A stretch of DNA of 64,000 bases from Chamaecrista fasciculata (GCA_003254925.1 QANZ01035224.1:26160-90159), one strand, 5' to 3'. Counted from the first letter of the stretch, positions 1-12,148 are shown. The notes: generated by a model from the sequence alone, not told the origin. Made by a program: numbers and translations.

Positions 1-70
1 TCCTCTACATTAAATTCAAAGCTACAAAAAAAAAATCGACTCAAGCCTACAACTTTCTTTTTTTACACAG

Positions 71-1430
71 CCAAAATGAATTAAACTGCACATTATGGGG
101 AGAGTATGCGGACCAGTTTGAGGAATTCTTGGCAACTTCCACAGGACAAGTAACTACAATTGCTTTCCAATTGGCCCGTTTGAAGACCTATGAAGGTATT
201 GTTATCCAATCCTTTACATATCAAATAGTTTATTACACAAGTACTATATCAGAATTCAATTGTGTAGGAAAAATCCAACTAACCAACTCCTTCAACGCAA
301 CAAAGATGTGGATCAACCCACCCATTCCTCATGTACAAGAATTGTTAAACAGGTAAAAATTAGCAGATCTGAGCTTCTTTTTCAATGACTTATAAACACA
401 TTTCTCCATTACTTTTATTCCTTCACAATATGTTGCAGCATCCCTTCTTCAAGCATTCAAACTCTTACTCCAACCCAATCCCAACGAAGTGCAAGCAAGA
501 TTCCAAAAATTGAAGATGAAGTCATTGCTGGGGCAGTAAAAGATTCATCTTTTAAATGACTTAAAGATTCATCTTTCCTGATGAATTAAATGACTTCGTC
601 AATAAAAGATTCATCTTCAAGATACAAATTTCAGAATATAATATCCACAGGGGCAGTCAAACATTCACAGTGAAAAAAATGTCAAATGACATTAAATTGA
701 TCCAGCAACTACAGAATTCAGACACCCTATCACAGGTGATATTTATTGTGGTTATATAATGTTTTTAATCAATAATTTTTGACCTTCTTTACAACAGTCA
801 TGGCAGAATAGTTTAACAGGATCTCAAACCCTTCAGAAACACCACCTTGATGACGACAACCTGCATGGAGAAGAAAGTGTAAGTAATCCACCATCCCAAA
901 AAAAAAAACCTCACAAACTGACTATTCTTATTAATCCCATTAAACATTAATTGTACTGCTGCTCTGTTTCATCTATTCTACTACTACTACATTTTGACAT
1001 ACAATTATTTCGTTTAAGCTTTAAGATGATAGTTAAACTGCTCAATCTTACTGCTGATTCAAGCTTCACTGTATGGAAGTTTGGTTAGGCATAGGTGTTG
1101 CACTTTGCTTTCTATCCACATTAATAGGAACCATATGTCATTACTTCTTCATACAGTTTTCTATATTTATTTTGATTTTGCAATTAATCCTTTGAATACA
1201 ATTCAAGTACATTGTTTATTATACTAACCATATCTATCTTATAGGATCATGGATCATTCTGTCTTGAAAGTCATCAAGATAAAAGTTCCTCAACTGTTGT
1301 TGAGTCCACACATGCGAAATCTAAATCAATCATTGATGAATTTGATGATACATGTTTAGATGATATCATGACACCACAGCTGTCCACATCCAGACCAAAA
1401 AAGCATATCAAAATTGAGAAGACTGACTGA
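71..1430 (+). pseudogene. RPA70-like single-strand DNA-binding protein, 3' exons
   Basis: This is the C-terminal part of a replication protein A large-subunit-like (OB-fold) protein. The first visible exon (71-352, after a TTTTTTACACAG acceptor) encodes a stretch around LWGEYADQFEEFL and NPPIPHVQELL, the wording of RPA/DUF223-type OB folds. Later exons read well at 798-878 and 1245-1430, with a GT-AG intron between them in phase 0; the last ends in TGA at 1428-1430 after a basic tail (RPKKHIKIEK). The middle exon (from 439) runs into a stop near 559 in the frame set by the first exon, while its 3' part (about 604-735) is open in another frame, and it contains a short repeated segment. Either an extra intron or a frameshift is present. 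Its position inside a Helitron end suggests element-encoded RPA rather than the host subunit. Confidence 0.6.
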
Positions 1431-1723
1431 ATCGCACTTGTCGATTTTTTGACGTAGCCAATTAGAACTGTTATCTAACTATTTTGGCAGATTATGAACA
1501 ACTCTCATCCCCTTTTGGCTGTATAACTTATGATGTTAATGGCTTGGGTTACTACCACCCTTACCTTAAATACTTTTTCTGGGACTGTAATATTATAATT
1601 TAAACCTCAACAACAACGGCAATACCTACATCATCAATGTAAGTAAGTTAATCATAGTATTTTATGATGGTGAATGTCTTTGGCTAATAGTTCATCCCAT
1701 TTATATAAATTGCCAGAGAAAAA

Positions 1724-1752
1724 CCCGTGCGAACGCACGGGTCTCATACTAG
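1724..1752 (+). other. Helitron 3' terminal hairpin and CTAG end
   Basis: CCCGTGCG / CGCACGGG form a perfect stem around an AA loop. TCTCATA and CTAG follow, and the next base is T. This is the recognition and termination signal for rolling-circle transposition and fixes the right edge of the element. Confidence 0.85.
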
Positions 1753-2073
1753 TTTATATTTAAAGTAATCAAATTTATTATTTATAATATTATTTGATTT
1801 GACTATTGATTTGAACCGATTAGATTATGAGTTAAGTCACACGACCCAACAATTTGTTCATGTATGCTGTTTGGATTTATCAAAATAATTAGGGTATTGT
1901 TTTATAGCTCAATAATCTCTTTTCATTTTTATAAGAAATGAAGTAGAGAGAGAAAGAAAGATAGAAATTATGTTGATGCTATGGCCATGCAACTTTTATT
2001 TGGTAACAACACCCAAATAATTATAGCATAAACGATGATGCTAAAATCACATGCACGTAACTATTATATGTAA

Positions 2074-2107
<34 letters not shown>
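1753..2107. other. AT-rich intergenic, no gene seen
   Basis: Low-complexity AT DNA with a (TA)n run near 2080-2105. No coding exon or RNA gene was recognised. Confidence 0.6.
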
Positions 2108-2377
2108 ACTGATATTTTTTAGTAATTAATTTTTCAAACTATATACTAAACTCAAATTTTACAAAATATATATATATATAAACACTATTAAAAGAAAATA
2201 AGGTGACTTCTCAAAATTGTACCAAAAAAATAAGTATATATATCCATATATATAACAGAGATTTTTTAGTGATTAATTTTTCAAACTATATACTATACTC
2301 AAATTTTACAAAATATATATATACACACTATTGAGAGAAAATAAAGTAACTTATCAAAATTGTACAAAAAAAAAAGG
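2108..2377. repeat. Tandem duplication, about 150-bp period
   Basis: A segment starting GATATTTTTTAGTAATTAAT near 2110 recurs with few changes near 2259 (GAGATTTTTTAGTGATTAAT). Both copies go on through the same AT-rich text and end in AAAATTGTAC plus an A-run. It is non-coding. Confidence 0.75.
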
Positions 2378-2939
2378 TATGAACTAAATCTCACTACACA
2401 TTCAAATGTTTGGGCCTGAAGGATCAGTGTAAGCCCAATTTAATTTAGCCTCATGAAATTCGTTAGCCAGATAAGTCCTAACTAATCTAAGAAAAAAAAA
2501 AAAAAGATAAGTCATCACTATGTTGCCAAAAAAACAAACCAAAAAGTCATTACTGTGAAACAAGATTGGGTNTGATTGGGTTCTCTAGCCCTATTGCTTT
2601 TGAGGGTGTGAGGACTGAGGACTTTCTTTTGAACCTACAAGGCTTTAGATATGAACTTCTATATATATATATTTTGTGTAGTGTAGGAGATTTAGATCTA
2701 ATTTTATTTCTTAGGTGTGTTGTTTAGGATTTTCTTTAATTTTCCTATACATAATGGTGTAATATGATCTCGAGAGCGTAAGGTTATATTTATATTGTTA
2801 GATCTATATCTTATTTGGTAATCTATATTTTATTTGGTCTTCATGATGTATAGTCTTGTGCTATTTTTCTATGAATGAAATATTCATGTTTCTGACAAAA
2901 AAAAACCTACGTACAAGGCTTTGAAGACTTTGCAAAATG

Positions 2940-3411
2940 TTGTTTTGGCTTTGTTTGTTGACAAGTTTGGAAAGATAGATGTCTGTGTGTTTTTGGAGGT
3001 CATCTTAATTGTTGATCCTTTCAGAATCTGTTCTGATCTCCTTCTGGCTTTGTTAAAGTCAATATAAATGCTTATTTTCAGAAGGATTAAAGGTTGGCCT
3101 TGGTATTATTTGCATAGATTCTAAAGGTAAGATTGTAAATGGCTTCTGTGATGTTTGTTCTCTTCTTCTGCTTTGCTAGCTGAGGCTATTGCTTTGAGGT
3201 AGGCCTTATGTTTGGTTGCTGATATGTGGGATTATTGTTTAATGTTTTGTTGCTTCTGATAGATCATGTATTTACTGATTTTTATATTCTTTAGCCCTCC
3301 CTCTTTATTGTTTGGTGGGCCTGGTAGGTGTTTTTTGAGTTTTTTTATTAGTGTTTGTACTGGTTTCCTTGTTAATAATAATAGCTAGTCTTTGTCCAAA
3401 AAAAAAAAAGA
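2940..3411 (+). pseudogene. Decayed LINE RNase H / 3' end
   Basis: Broken + strand frames give pieces such as GLGIICIDSKGKIVNGF and, after frame changes, SSALLAEAIAL. These match the plant LINE-type RNase H (RVT_3) pattern of a strand-turn-GxxxRD-like core followed by an AEALAL helix. A T-rich 3' untranslated stretch and an A-tail at 3400-3411 follow, as expected for a non-LTR retrotransposon 3' end. It is heavily mutated, and no reverse transcriptase is visible upstream. Confidence 0.5.
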
Positions 3412-5430
3412 GAGGAGATAACATCTAACACATTGTGTTTTTTTTTTAATATTATCATGGGTAAAGAAGACCTTCAGAGGTACGCAGAGTTAATTAAATG
3501 GTAGAAAATCTTATAATCTAGGGAAGGGGAAGACTAAAGAAAACTATCCAAGAAACTATCTAGAAAGATCTAACTATCAATAGCTTTACAGTTGACATTT
3601 GCAATGATAGAATACATTGATGTCAGTTGATTCATATAACCGACCCCACCTAGTGGAAAAAGGCTGCGGTTATTGTTGTTGTTGTATTATCAAGGGGGCC
3701 AATTTTTTTTTTTATGTATAATAATGATATATTTTATATATTAAATAATTTATATAATTAGTATTATATATATTATATGACATTCATATAAAAATATTTA
3801 ATTAATGTTATAAAAATATTATATATATATCTATATGATGATGATGATATTATGGAAAAGCGAAGGAATACACAAACCTGCAAAAAAAAGGTGTGAAGGG
3901 GTGAATCTCCATCGGCCACTTCGATGCCTAAATCAGTAAAAGATCTTAAGAAGAAGTGGAATATCATAAAGTTTGTGAGTAGAATGATGTGTGCGCTATA
4001 AAAATGACAAAGATTATTTTACTTATAGACACTTGAGAAGTTGAGATGCACAAGAAATAATAATCTTTAGGGGCAAAGTCAGGATAGTTGTTATTACAGT
4101 TGAAGTACTTAGGAAGATGATTAATTTAGTTAGGCGATTTAGGGATGCTATATATATATATATATATATTAATTTTTAATTTATGCTTATTTAATTTATT
4201 TAGGCGATTTAGGTTGATAATTATATTTGTAATAAGTTCTAAGAATTTTTTATTATAAATAAATTATTTAATTTATTAAATATTATTAGTATATATACAT
4301 AAATAATAAAAAGTTTTGAAAAGATATGAAATATTGGAATTCAATAAATAAAACATTTATCGTACCAAAAAAATAAAGAAAACATTTAAAAGATACTTTA
4401 TGAATAAAACAATAAATTTAGAAAATAAAACAAATTAAAAAGATATAATAAATTACTTGAAAATAATAAAAAAATAATAATTGATGTAAAATGATAAATT
4501 ATATCATTTAACTTTTCTATATTATTAGTAAATTATATCAACTAATTGATTGGGTCTGATATTTTTATGAAAAAAAATAATTGATTCGTTTCAATTTTAG
4601 TTTAAATTTGGCCAGTCCTATTTTGGTTCATCAAATTCATTGTTTAAAGGTTTTTTTTTATCTCTTAAATTTTTTCCATTTTGTTTTAATCCTTTAAGTT
4701 TTTAAAAAGTTCTACTATTAGTTTCTCTCAAATTTCTATCTAATTTTTCCGTTAAAAAAAATTTAATTTTCATTCTCCAAAAATTTTATTTTTTCGCATT
4801 AAAGTTATTTTTCTTTTATAATAGAATCAAAATGCCCATTTATTTCATTTTTCTTACATTAAAAAAATCATAAAGATAAAAGAAATGATGATTTTCAATA
4901 AATGAAGCAAGCAAGCTGGTAAAATGTGTATATATTTATATTTATATTATTATATATGTCTAAGGAACTTTCTGGTAGTGGGTCATTTAAAACTATAGTA
5001 TAACATAAATATATTATAAATAAATATAAAAAAATATATAATTCACACCCTATTCTTTAGGAACCCACTTTCATGATACTTAAATCTTTATTGTTAATCC
5101 TTCATGTATAATTGCTCTACTATATTCTTTTATTTTCTTTTGTTATCGTCTATATATAATTTTTAGACATAAATCTCTATTTTTATTATTACATACTCGT
5201 TATCACACACAAAACCCCTAATATATATATATATATATACACATATATAGACATTAAGAGAAATGGAAATTTTATACTTCAATAAATAAAGTATAAAACC
5301 ATTTAGTTATGACGGCACAATTTGTTTTCGAACCGTCCTACATGACACATATCCGAATGCATATATATGTTGTTCGTATACATGACACGTACCATAAAAA
5401 CTCCACGTACGTTCATGCATGTCCCTCCAT
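3412..5430. other. AT-rich intergenic, no gene seen
   Basis: Contains simple TA runs (about 4150-4170, 5220-5240) and a short GATGATGATGAT run near 3835. Short open frames here have no recognisable domain and lie in low-complexity DNA. A half palindrome of the 'ctctaaattttttccattttg' kind near 4650-4760 looks like a degraded MITE arm. Confidence 0.5.
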
Positions 5431-5438
5431 TATATATA
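5383..5438 (+). promoter_or_regulatory. Likely CYP74 core promoter
   Basis: A TATATATA box at 5431-5438 lies about 55 bases upstream of the CYP74 start codon. Two ACGT-core elements (GACACGTACC near 5384 and CCACGTACG near 5403) precede it. These resemble ABRE/G-box-like sites, which would fit stress- or jasmonate-responsive control. The regulation is inferred from the motifs only. Confidence 0.45.
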
Positions 5439-5492
5439 CACAGAAAAACCCTCAACCAAGAAAGAAAGTAACAACAACAAAACAAAACAACA

Positions 5493-8208
5493 ATGACTTC
5501 TCATCCTCCTCCCTCCGATGAAAGCCGCGGCTCCGACCTCCCTCTCCGGCCGATCCCGGGCGGCTACGGGCTCCCATTGGTGGGCCCAATCTTAGACCGC
5601 TACGACTACTACTACACCAAAGGGAGGGACGGCTTCTTCACTAGCCGGATCCGGAAACACGGCTCCACCGTGTTCCGGACAAACATGCCACCGGGTCCCT
5701 TTGTGGCCCGGGACCCGAGGGTCGTGGCGGTCCTTGATGCGGTGTCATTCGCTGTGTTATTCGACACGTCGATGGTTGAAAAGAGGGATGTGTTTACTGG
5801 GACGTACATGCCGTCCACCACCTTCACCGGTGGCTATCGTGTGTGTGCCTATCTTGACCCGTCGGAATCCCACCACACTCTTCTCAAGCGCTTCTTCTTT
5901 AGCCTTCTTTCCTCTCAACATCACCAGGTGAAATATATATATTAAAGCATGCACTCTCGGCTAATTAGTTATTACATATTTTCTTCGATAGTTTGAAAGT
6001 GATAAATGAAATTTAAAATTTAAAATTTTTAATAATATCAATATAATTAACGAGAGTTGAATCTAATATAGTAATACACATAACTAATTTCTCATGAAGT
6101 GACCAACTCAGTTTCATATTCAGTGCTCAATATTATTTTTTTAATAATATCAATATAACTTGTTTCTAAGCTTCCACCCAAAAAAAGAAATTGTTTCTAA
6201 GTTTTAATTAAAATTTTTGACAAATGCATGTTGGATTTTATTAAATAATTTATTTTTAAAATAATGCCTTTTTTAATTATATATTTTAAAAATTAAATTA
6301 TTTAGTCTATTTTTATATAACCTACATCATATATAAGAAAATTATATATATTGAACATATGTAGTAAATAATTCTTATAATCATAGGAATTATTTACTAT
6401 TCCTTTCTAAGATCTTTTCTAGCACAACCATTCAATTATATTCTTAATAGCGAGTATAATCATTAATCTAATTGATTTTATATTTTGAAAGTTATGAATA
6501 TGTGTCGTTTGAGTGTTGAACACTGACACATGTTTGACACGGTGACACGCCCTCAAAATGAAGTGTCTATGCTTCATAAATTATTATTATTATTAGAGGA
6601 AACCTACTATTTGGTCTTTCCTTTTTCACAGTTTCAACTATTTAGTCCCTGCATAATAAGACTATTTGGACCTTCCTTTTACACAGTTTTAACTATTTGG
6701 TCCCTCAAAAATTAGATATGTCAACTCGTTTGTCCTTGTAGCTTATTTTCATTACCAACACTGATAACTTAGCCATTAAGTGCACATGTAACACGTTAAA
6801 TGTCACATATTTAATTATTTGAACTACCTAGGGTTTGAGATTTTGGAATAATTCAATAATTTATGTCTTATGGAAGCTTTACATGTAATAAAAATATTTG
6901 GGTCTAGCTCAATTTTAAGTCGATTTAATTGTGCTTGTTAGTCCAGTTCAGTTGGTTTAGGTGAATAGGATGCCAAAGCGGCATTTAACGGTATCATGTA
7001 AGCATTTAACGTCTGATAGTTGACGATTATGATACATGAGGGACTAATAAGTTGACATTTCTAATTTTTAAGGGACCAAATAGTTGAAACTGCGAAAAAA
7101 GAGGGATCAAATAGTAGGTTTCCTCTTATTATTATTATTATTAGTTTATTACGTTAATCGAATTGGTGATTTTTGGTTTTTTTACTAGGTTCTCTCACTA
7201 CTCCGAAGCCACCTATCTGACATGTTCATTGAGCTCCAAGACAAGTACTCCGACAAAGGGCAAGCCTATTTCAACTCCATAAGCGACAACCACCTCTTTA
7301 ACTTCGTCTTCCGCTATTACTGTGGTCAAGACCCGACCCGAACAAGTCTCGGATCTTGGGGCCCCAAACTCTTCGAATTTTGGGTCTACCCACAAGTCGC
7401 TCCACTCGGATCCTTAGGCTTACCATGGTACTTCCTCCCCATCAACCTCATCGAAGACTTTTTCCTCCATACGGTGCCGTTTCCTTCATTCCTCCACAAC
7501 AAGCTATACGACGCCGTTTACACCTCCGCCTCTTTAGCCTTAGACGAAGCGGTGCGTTTAGGACTCACCAAAGAGGAAGCGTGCAACAATCTTTTGTTCG
7601 TTCTGGGATTTAACACATACGGCGGGGTTAAAATCGTAATTCCAAGTTTAATCAAGTGGGTGGGATTAGCTGGTGAGGGTCTACACAAGGAGCTTGTGGA
7701 TGAGATAAGGAGTGTAGTGAAAGCAGAAGGTGGGGTTACATTTGGATCGTTGGATAAGATGACTTTGACTAAATCAGTGGTGTGGGAAGTTTTAAGGATT
7801 GACCCGCCGGTTCAGTTCCAGTACGGGAAGGCGAAGGAGGATATGGTGGTCCCGAGTCACAACGCAGCGTTTAAGGTAAACAAAGGAGAAATGATCTTTG
7901 GATATCAGCCGTTGGTTACGAAAGATCCAAGGGTGTTCGTGAATCCCGAGGAATTTGTGGGAAATAGGTTTGTCGGAGAGGAAGGTGAGAAGTTGTTGAA
8001 ATATGTGTATTGGTCGAATGGGAGAGAGACTGAGGGGCCCACTGAAGAGAATAAACAGTGTCCGGGGAAGGATCTGGTGCTACTCATGCTTAGGGTAACG
8101 TTGGTGGAATTGTTCTTACGTTATGACACGTTTACGGTCAAGATTGGAAAGCCCTTGTTAGGTCCAACGGTCACGATCACGTCCCTTACTAAGGCTAGTT
8201 CTTATTAA
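5493..8208 (+). CDS. CYP74: CYP74-family cytochrome P450 (AOS/HPL/DES-like)
   Basis: CYP74 enzymes rearrange fatty-acid hydroperoxides without O2 or a reductase, giving allene oxides (jasmonate route), aldehydes or divinyl ethers. Exon 1 is 5493-5927 and exon 2 is 7189-8208, joined by a phase-0 GT-AG intron; the product is 484 residues, normal for the family. Visible signatures: the N-terminal IPGGYGLPLVGPILDR block, TVFRTNMPPGPF, a CYP74-type I-helix core FNTYGG at 286-291 in place of the usual P450 AGxDT, ExxR at 345-348 (EVLR), and heme ligand Cys436 in NKQCPGKD. There is no obvious plastid transit peptide, unlike most CYP74A proteins, so CYP74C/D-like or an extraplastidial form is possible. 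Small departures from the usual wording are GNRF (usually PDRF) and SNGRETE (usually SNGPETE). Sequence reading alone does not separate synthase from lyase. The first Met is chosen because it directly follows a CAACAACAAAAC leader and begins the conserved block. Confidence 0.9.
6595..7127. mobile_element. Palindromic MITE in the CYP74 intron
   Basis: Terminal inverted repeats: GAGGAAACCTACTATTTGGTC near 6596 matches the complement of the segment ending GTAGGTTTCCTC near 7125. The repeats continue through 'cacagtttcaactatttagtccc' and its complement. Both ends abut (TTA)n, so the exact target duplication cannot be set. At about 530 bp it makes up roughly 40% of the 1261-bp intron. No transposase is encoded. 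Confidence 0.75.
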
Positions 8209-8568
8209 AAATAAGACTTGAAGGGCACCTTTTATTTTATTAATAAGCTAAATAAATACTTGAAGGACACCTTTTATCTTACAAAGGCTTTTTGTTTTTT
8301 TATTTGGTAATTTCGTGGAACATGATGTAAATATATATTAATAAATTAAAGGATAAATTACACTTTAATACTTTATGTTTTTTTTTTACTTGAATACTAT
8401 GTGGTTTAAAACGTGATACTTTGGCAAGGGCAAAACCAGAAATTGATGAGAGGGAGGGCCAACATGGAATATATATTTATGAAAATATAAAAATTAATAT
8501 TTTATAAATATAAAATAAAAATTTTGATTATATTTGTGAATTTTTATTATTTACATATATTTAATGCT

Positions 8569-8757
8569 AATTGAATGGGAGAGATACTGAGGGGCCCGCT
8601 GAAGAGAATAAGAGGGAAGGATCTAGTGTTGCTCATGCTGAGGGTAACGTTGGTGGAATTGTTCTTACATTATGACATGTGTACAGTCAAGATTGGAAAA
8701 CCCCTCTTAGGTCCAACGGTCACGATCACGTCCCTTACTAAGGCTAGTTCTTATTAA
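8569..8757 (+). pseudogene. CYP74 3'-end duplicate lacking the heme-Cys codon
   Basis: Nearly identical to the last ~190 bases of the CYP74 gene upstream (8019-8208), including the final TSLTKASSY and stop. Relative to the parent, a net 8 bases are missing exactly where the parent encodes the KQCPG heme-ligand segment, which also shifts the frame. Nothing upstream of the SNGRDTEG part was found. The parent's 3' untranslated text (ATTTGGTAATTTCGTGGAAC) is duplicated too, but now lies beyond a MITE insertion, near 9150. So this is a segmental duplication of the 3' end plus UTR, not a functional P450. Confidence 0.85.
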
Positions 8758-8769
8758 AAATTAGCGGCC

Positions 8770-9135
8770 TTTTTTTTACTAAAATTCTTTTGGTCCCTCA
8801 TGTATTACTTTTTTCTCAATTTGGTCCACCTTAATTTTTATTTTTCAATTTAGTCCCTCACAAATGTTTTCATTATCAAAATTAGTCCATTCGTCCAATT
8901 TTTAGCAAACTTGGTGATTGGCATCGTTAAAAAATGACACAAAGTTAGTCCCTTTATTACCATTTAATAATGTCACACCACCAATTTAACTCTATTAAAT
9001 ATTGAATGGAGGGAGTAACTTTAATAACGAAAACACTTGTGAGGAACTAAATTCAAAAAGAAAATTTAAGGAAAACCAAATTGAAAAAAAGATAATATGT
9101 GTGGAACCAAAATAGAGTCATAATCCTTTTTCTTT
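8770..9135. mobile_element. Palindromic MITE in the duplicated CYP74 3' UTR
   Basis: The left arm reads 'ttttggtccctcatgtatt ... tagtccctcacaaatgttttcatta'. The right arm holds its complement ('aataacgaaaacacttgtgagg ... accaaaatag'). It interrupts text that is continuous in the parental CYP74 3' UTR, so it arrived after the duplication. Non-coding. Confidence 0.65.
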
Positions 9136-9199
9136 TGTTTCTTTCATTTGGTAATTTCGTGGAACCTGATGTAAATTTATATTAATAAACTAAATAAGA

Positions 9200-10035
9200 A
9201 TTAAAGGTTATCTTATTTATTTATGATTTTTTTAAGAATGTTTATAAGGATTATTTATAGAGAATTTTTGTGAAGCACTTTTGATATTAAAGTTAGTATA
9301 AATTTACTCATGATCGACTACTCATATTATCATCTACTCGTCCCTTCGGGGATTGTCTAGGTTAAGCAAATTTTTAACGATTATAACTTACTCTTAGGTT
9401 ACATCTCATTATATTAAACTATTTTGATTGACCACTTGAAGAAGACAAGACCCTCTTCAACCCACTTGTACATGCTTTCATTTATTTTTAATAGATTATT
9501 GACTATTTTGATCGTTGAAGATATCACGATCGAGACCACAATCTCATTGTACTTGTTTCCCTCTAGAACATCATTGGAGCTACACATCTTGGAAAAATTC
9601 ACCATTTATATTTAGAGAGAATAAGAATGAGACAATATAATATCTTAAATAAGTAATTTAGTATATGTACAAAATAAGAGAGTGAGTAATTAGTATTTCT
9701 TACTTGAATTGACTTGGCTAGTTAGTATAATATGGATGTTCAACTGAACCGAGTCAGTTTAATTCTAAATTGATCAAAATTGACTATATGATCAGATGGA
9801 CTGGATGAGATTGTCTAAAAATTGATTTAATCAATTCGAATTATAAATGAAAACTAATTTCATCCAAGTTGGTTATTGAAAAACAATTTTTAAAATTTTT
9901 TAAAATTATTTTTTCAAAATCTCTTCCGATAATATGGAAAACAAATTAATTGATCGATCTAACCTAAGTCAATCGAAATACTTGTAATAATGGTTATTAG
10001 GGAAGAATTTTATAGGAGTAATAAAAATCGATAAT
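9200..10035. other. Intergenic, no gene seen
   Basis: AT-rich. The two overlapping ~63-codon frames at 9414-9615 lie on opposite strands and show no domain. Confidence 0.55.
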
Positions 10036-10521
10036 TGATAATAGGCCCAATAACCAAGTACCGATAAGCCCAAAACAGGGGGCTCTTGGAAAGCAACGAA
10101 TAAAGGAGAAATTCCCTCCCAAAATGGCGCCTTTGGCCATCAAGGCGCCATTAAACGAATCAAAACGCAACAGAGACAAAGGAGCAAGGAATTAGGAAAA
10201 CCATTATCACACCATATAGCACCAAGGCCAAAAGACTAGTAAAGAGCCTTGATGGGCAGGCGGAAATCTCTCCAGGGTAAGATGCCCCCGCTCCTTGAAA
10301 AGGCTCCCTCTATCTTAATATAAAGTAAAACACCCTTCACACAGAAAACGTACGCTATCACTTACACTCATCACTCAACTCTCACTCGTATACTAGAACT
10401 GACTTAAGCTTCGGAGGTGAATTAAAGGGTCAACCCAGGTTCTTCATTGTCTTGCAGGTAACCTTTCCCAAGAGTTACCTCATATGAACCAGGTAATGAC
10501 CCCCGGCCAGAACCTGATTCA
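10036..10521 (+). repeat. Left LTR of the 10036-12647 element
   Basis: 486 bp, TG...CA. It holds a TATA-like box near 10318 and an AAGCTTCGGAGGTGAATT block also present in the right LTR. Confidence 0.75.
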
Positions 10522-11438
10522 CACTCCATCAGATGAAAGGGCATCTCGATGTCAAATTCCCTCAACATATTCTCAGCCAAAATGAAACCTCGACCGTCAG
10601 TATAAAATAAAGATGGCGCCTTGGTTATCGCAGACCATTTAGCAATTCGACACCCAGACTTTTGGCGGTGACCCGAAAACATAAGCTCTTGGTTCAACTT
10701 CTGAATGACATCCTCACCAACAATAGTAGTTCAATACTGCAAAAGAGAAGCATCCACCTTACTTGTGTAAGGACTCGGGTACTTCAACATAGGCTGAGCT
10801 AGGCGCCAATCAATAGCAGGCCTTGAAAGAATCAACTCCTCCTCTCTCCGGGGTACAAAGGTATGACGAGTTCGTGGTAAAAGCAGAACACCCCAATGGG
10901 TGGCCATCAGCCAAGAACCACCCAGGGTACTTGATAAAATCAACATTACCCTTGAATAAAAATTGCTGAGGTTTCCATCACCGATCTTAGACCAAAAAGG
11001 GGGAGGTGCTGAATCAGAAGGCCCCATAGAATCAGAAGGCGCCGTAGAGTCAGAAGGCTTTGCATGATCCGAAGGCACTGTAGAACTAGAAGGCGCCGCA
11101 GAAGACAAAGGTGTCGAAAGAGAAGAAGACACCAACGAACTGGATGGCGTGCCAAAATCCTCACTACCATTAGCATCTTCCCCTCTGCGATCCATTAGAG
11201 AAGGAGAAACAGGTAATGAAGATGCTGAAGGACCACCCACTTTCACGAAGGCTAGAACGTTACCAGAAGCCGAAACACCAATAAGTATTTGAAGAAACAC
11301 TATAATTATGACCCAAAGAACGAAGAATCTTCCTCTAACCACCAGCAAAAATGGGAGATACACCACCTGGAAGAAAAGGGTCATTCGAGAAACTAATGGC
11401 AATTCGTTGCGGTTCACCACCAAACCCAAAACCCCCAA
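10422..11438 (-). pseudogene. Antisense ORF inside the LTR element, one stop
   Basis: A - strand reading frame of about 339 codons with a single in-frame TGA at 10731-10733. It starts inside the element and runs into the left LTR. The N-terminal part has two hydrophobic stretches (about residues 20-65), then a Ser/Pro-rich segment with repeats of the form PSDS, then a globular-looking C-terminal part. I do not recognise the family. Antisense ORFs are known in plant Tat-lineage LTR elements such as Grande, so an element-borne gene is plausible. It could also be captured host sequence or chance openness. Confidence 0.35.
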
Positions 11439-12148
11439 ACTCAGAGGAGGAAGAAGAAGAACTACGAAGAATCATGAGAAAAACGCCGAGATCAAAATCG
11501 ACGAGGAACTACGAAGAACAATGAGAAAAACTCAAAAACTAAAAAACAAAAAATTCCAAGGCAAACCAAAAAGGAAATCGAAGAAGGAAAGTTGAAGTAA
11601 AAACTTACCGAGAAGGAAACGAACAAAGTGCCGAAGGAGTGGCCGAGATCTGCACAAAGCTTCAAGGAAAATGTCGAAAAGAAAATAGAGAAAAGAACAA
11701 TGTAGAGAAAACGAAGAAAAAGAGGAAGATGAAGGCGAAAGGCCATGTCTTTGAAATTAAAACCACATTAATTGAAACACTTCGGTTCCTGGGAAGAAAA
11801 TCCATCGTTACCACTGGCCCCTCGATCAAACAACGACACGTGGCCCATGATGTGAAACATGCAGCAGCCGAAAAGATAGGCATGACGTCAGCATAAAAGA
11901 AAGCGAAACAACTTCCAGAATTCTCGACAATGTCAAAACAAAGACGCCCAAAAGAAAGAAGGCAAGATACAACATATATCAAAAGAGAAATAATAAGAAG
12001 CAAAATGCCATGAAAGAGGAAGACGCCAACATGACAAAAGCGAACAAGAAAAGACCATAAAAGAGCCAATGACCAACAACACCAGAATGAAGACGCCGAA
12101 AGGGGACTCCACTGATGGCGACAAAACAACTTCCTTCGGAGGGACTAG

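Larger units (their letters stand above)
1..1752 (+). mobile_element. Helitron, 3' part (5' end outside window)
   Basis: The right boundary is a textbook Helitron terminus: a perfect hairpin at 1724-1741 (8-bp stem, 2-nt loop), 7 bases, then CTAG at 1749-1752 followed by T. Helitrons end in CTRR with a hairpin just upstream and insert between A and T without target duplication. The interior codes for an RPA70-like protein, and plant autonomous Helitrons often carry RPA-like genes next to the RepHel gene. The RepHel gene itself is not in the window and would lie further left. The identification combines the visible terminus with known Helitron structure. Confidence 0.75.

Noticed and set aside
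5612..5954. Antisense and alternative frames over CYP74 exon 1
   Set aside because: They are shadows of the GC-rich coding exon.
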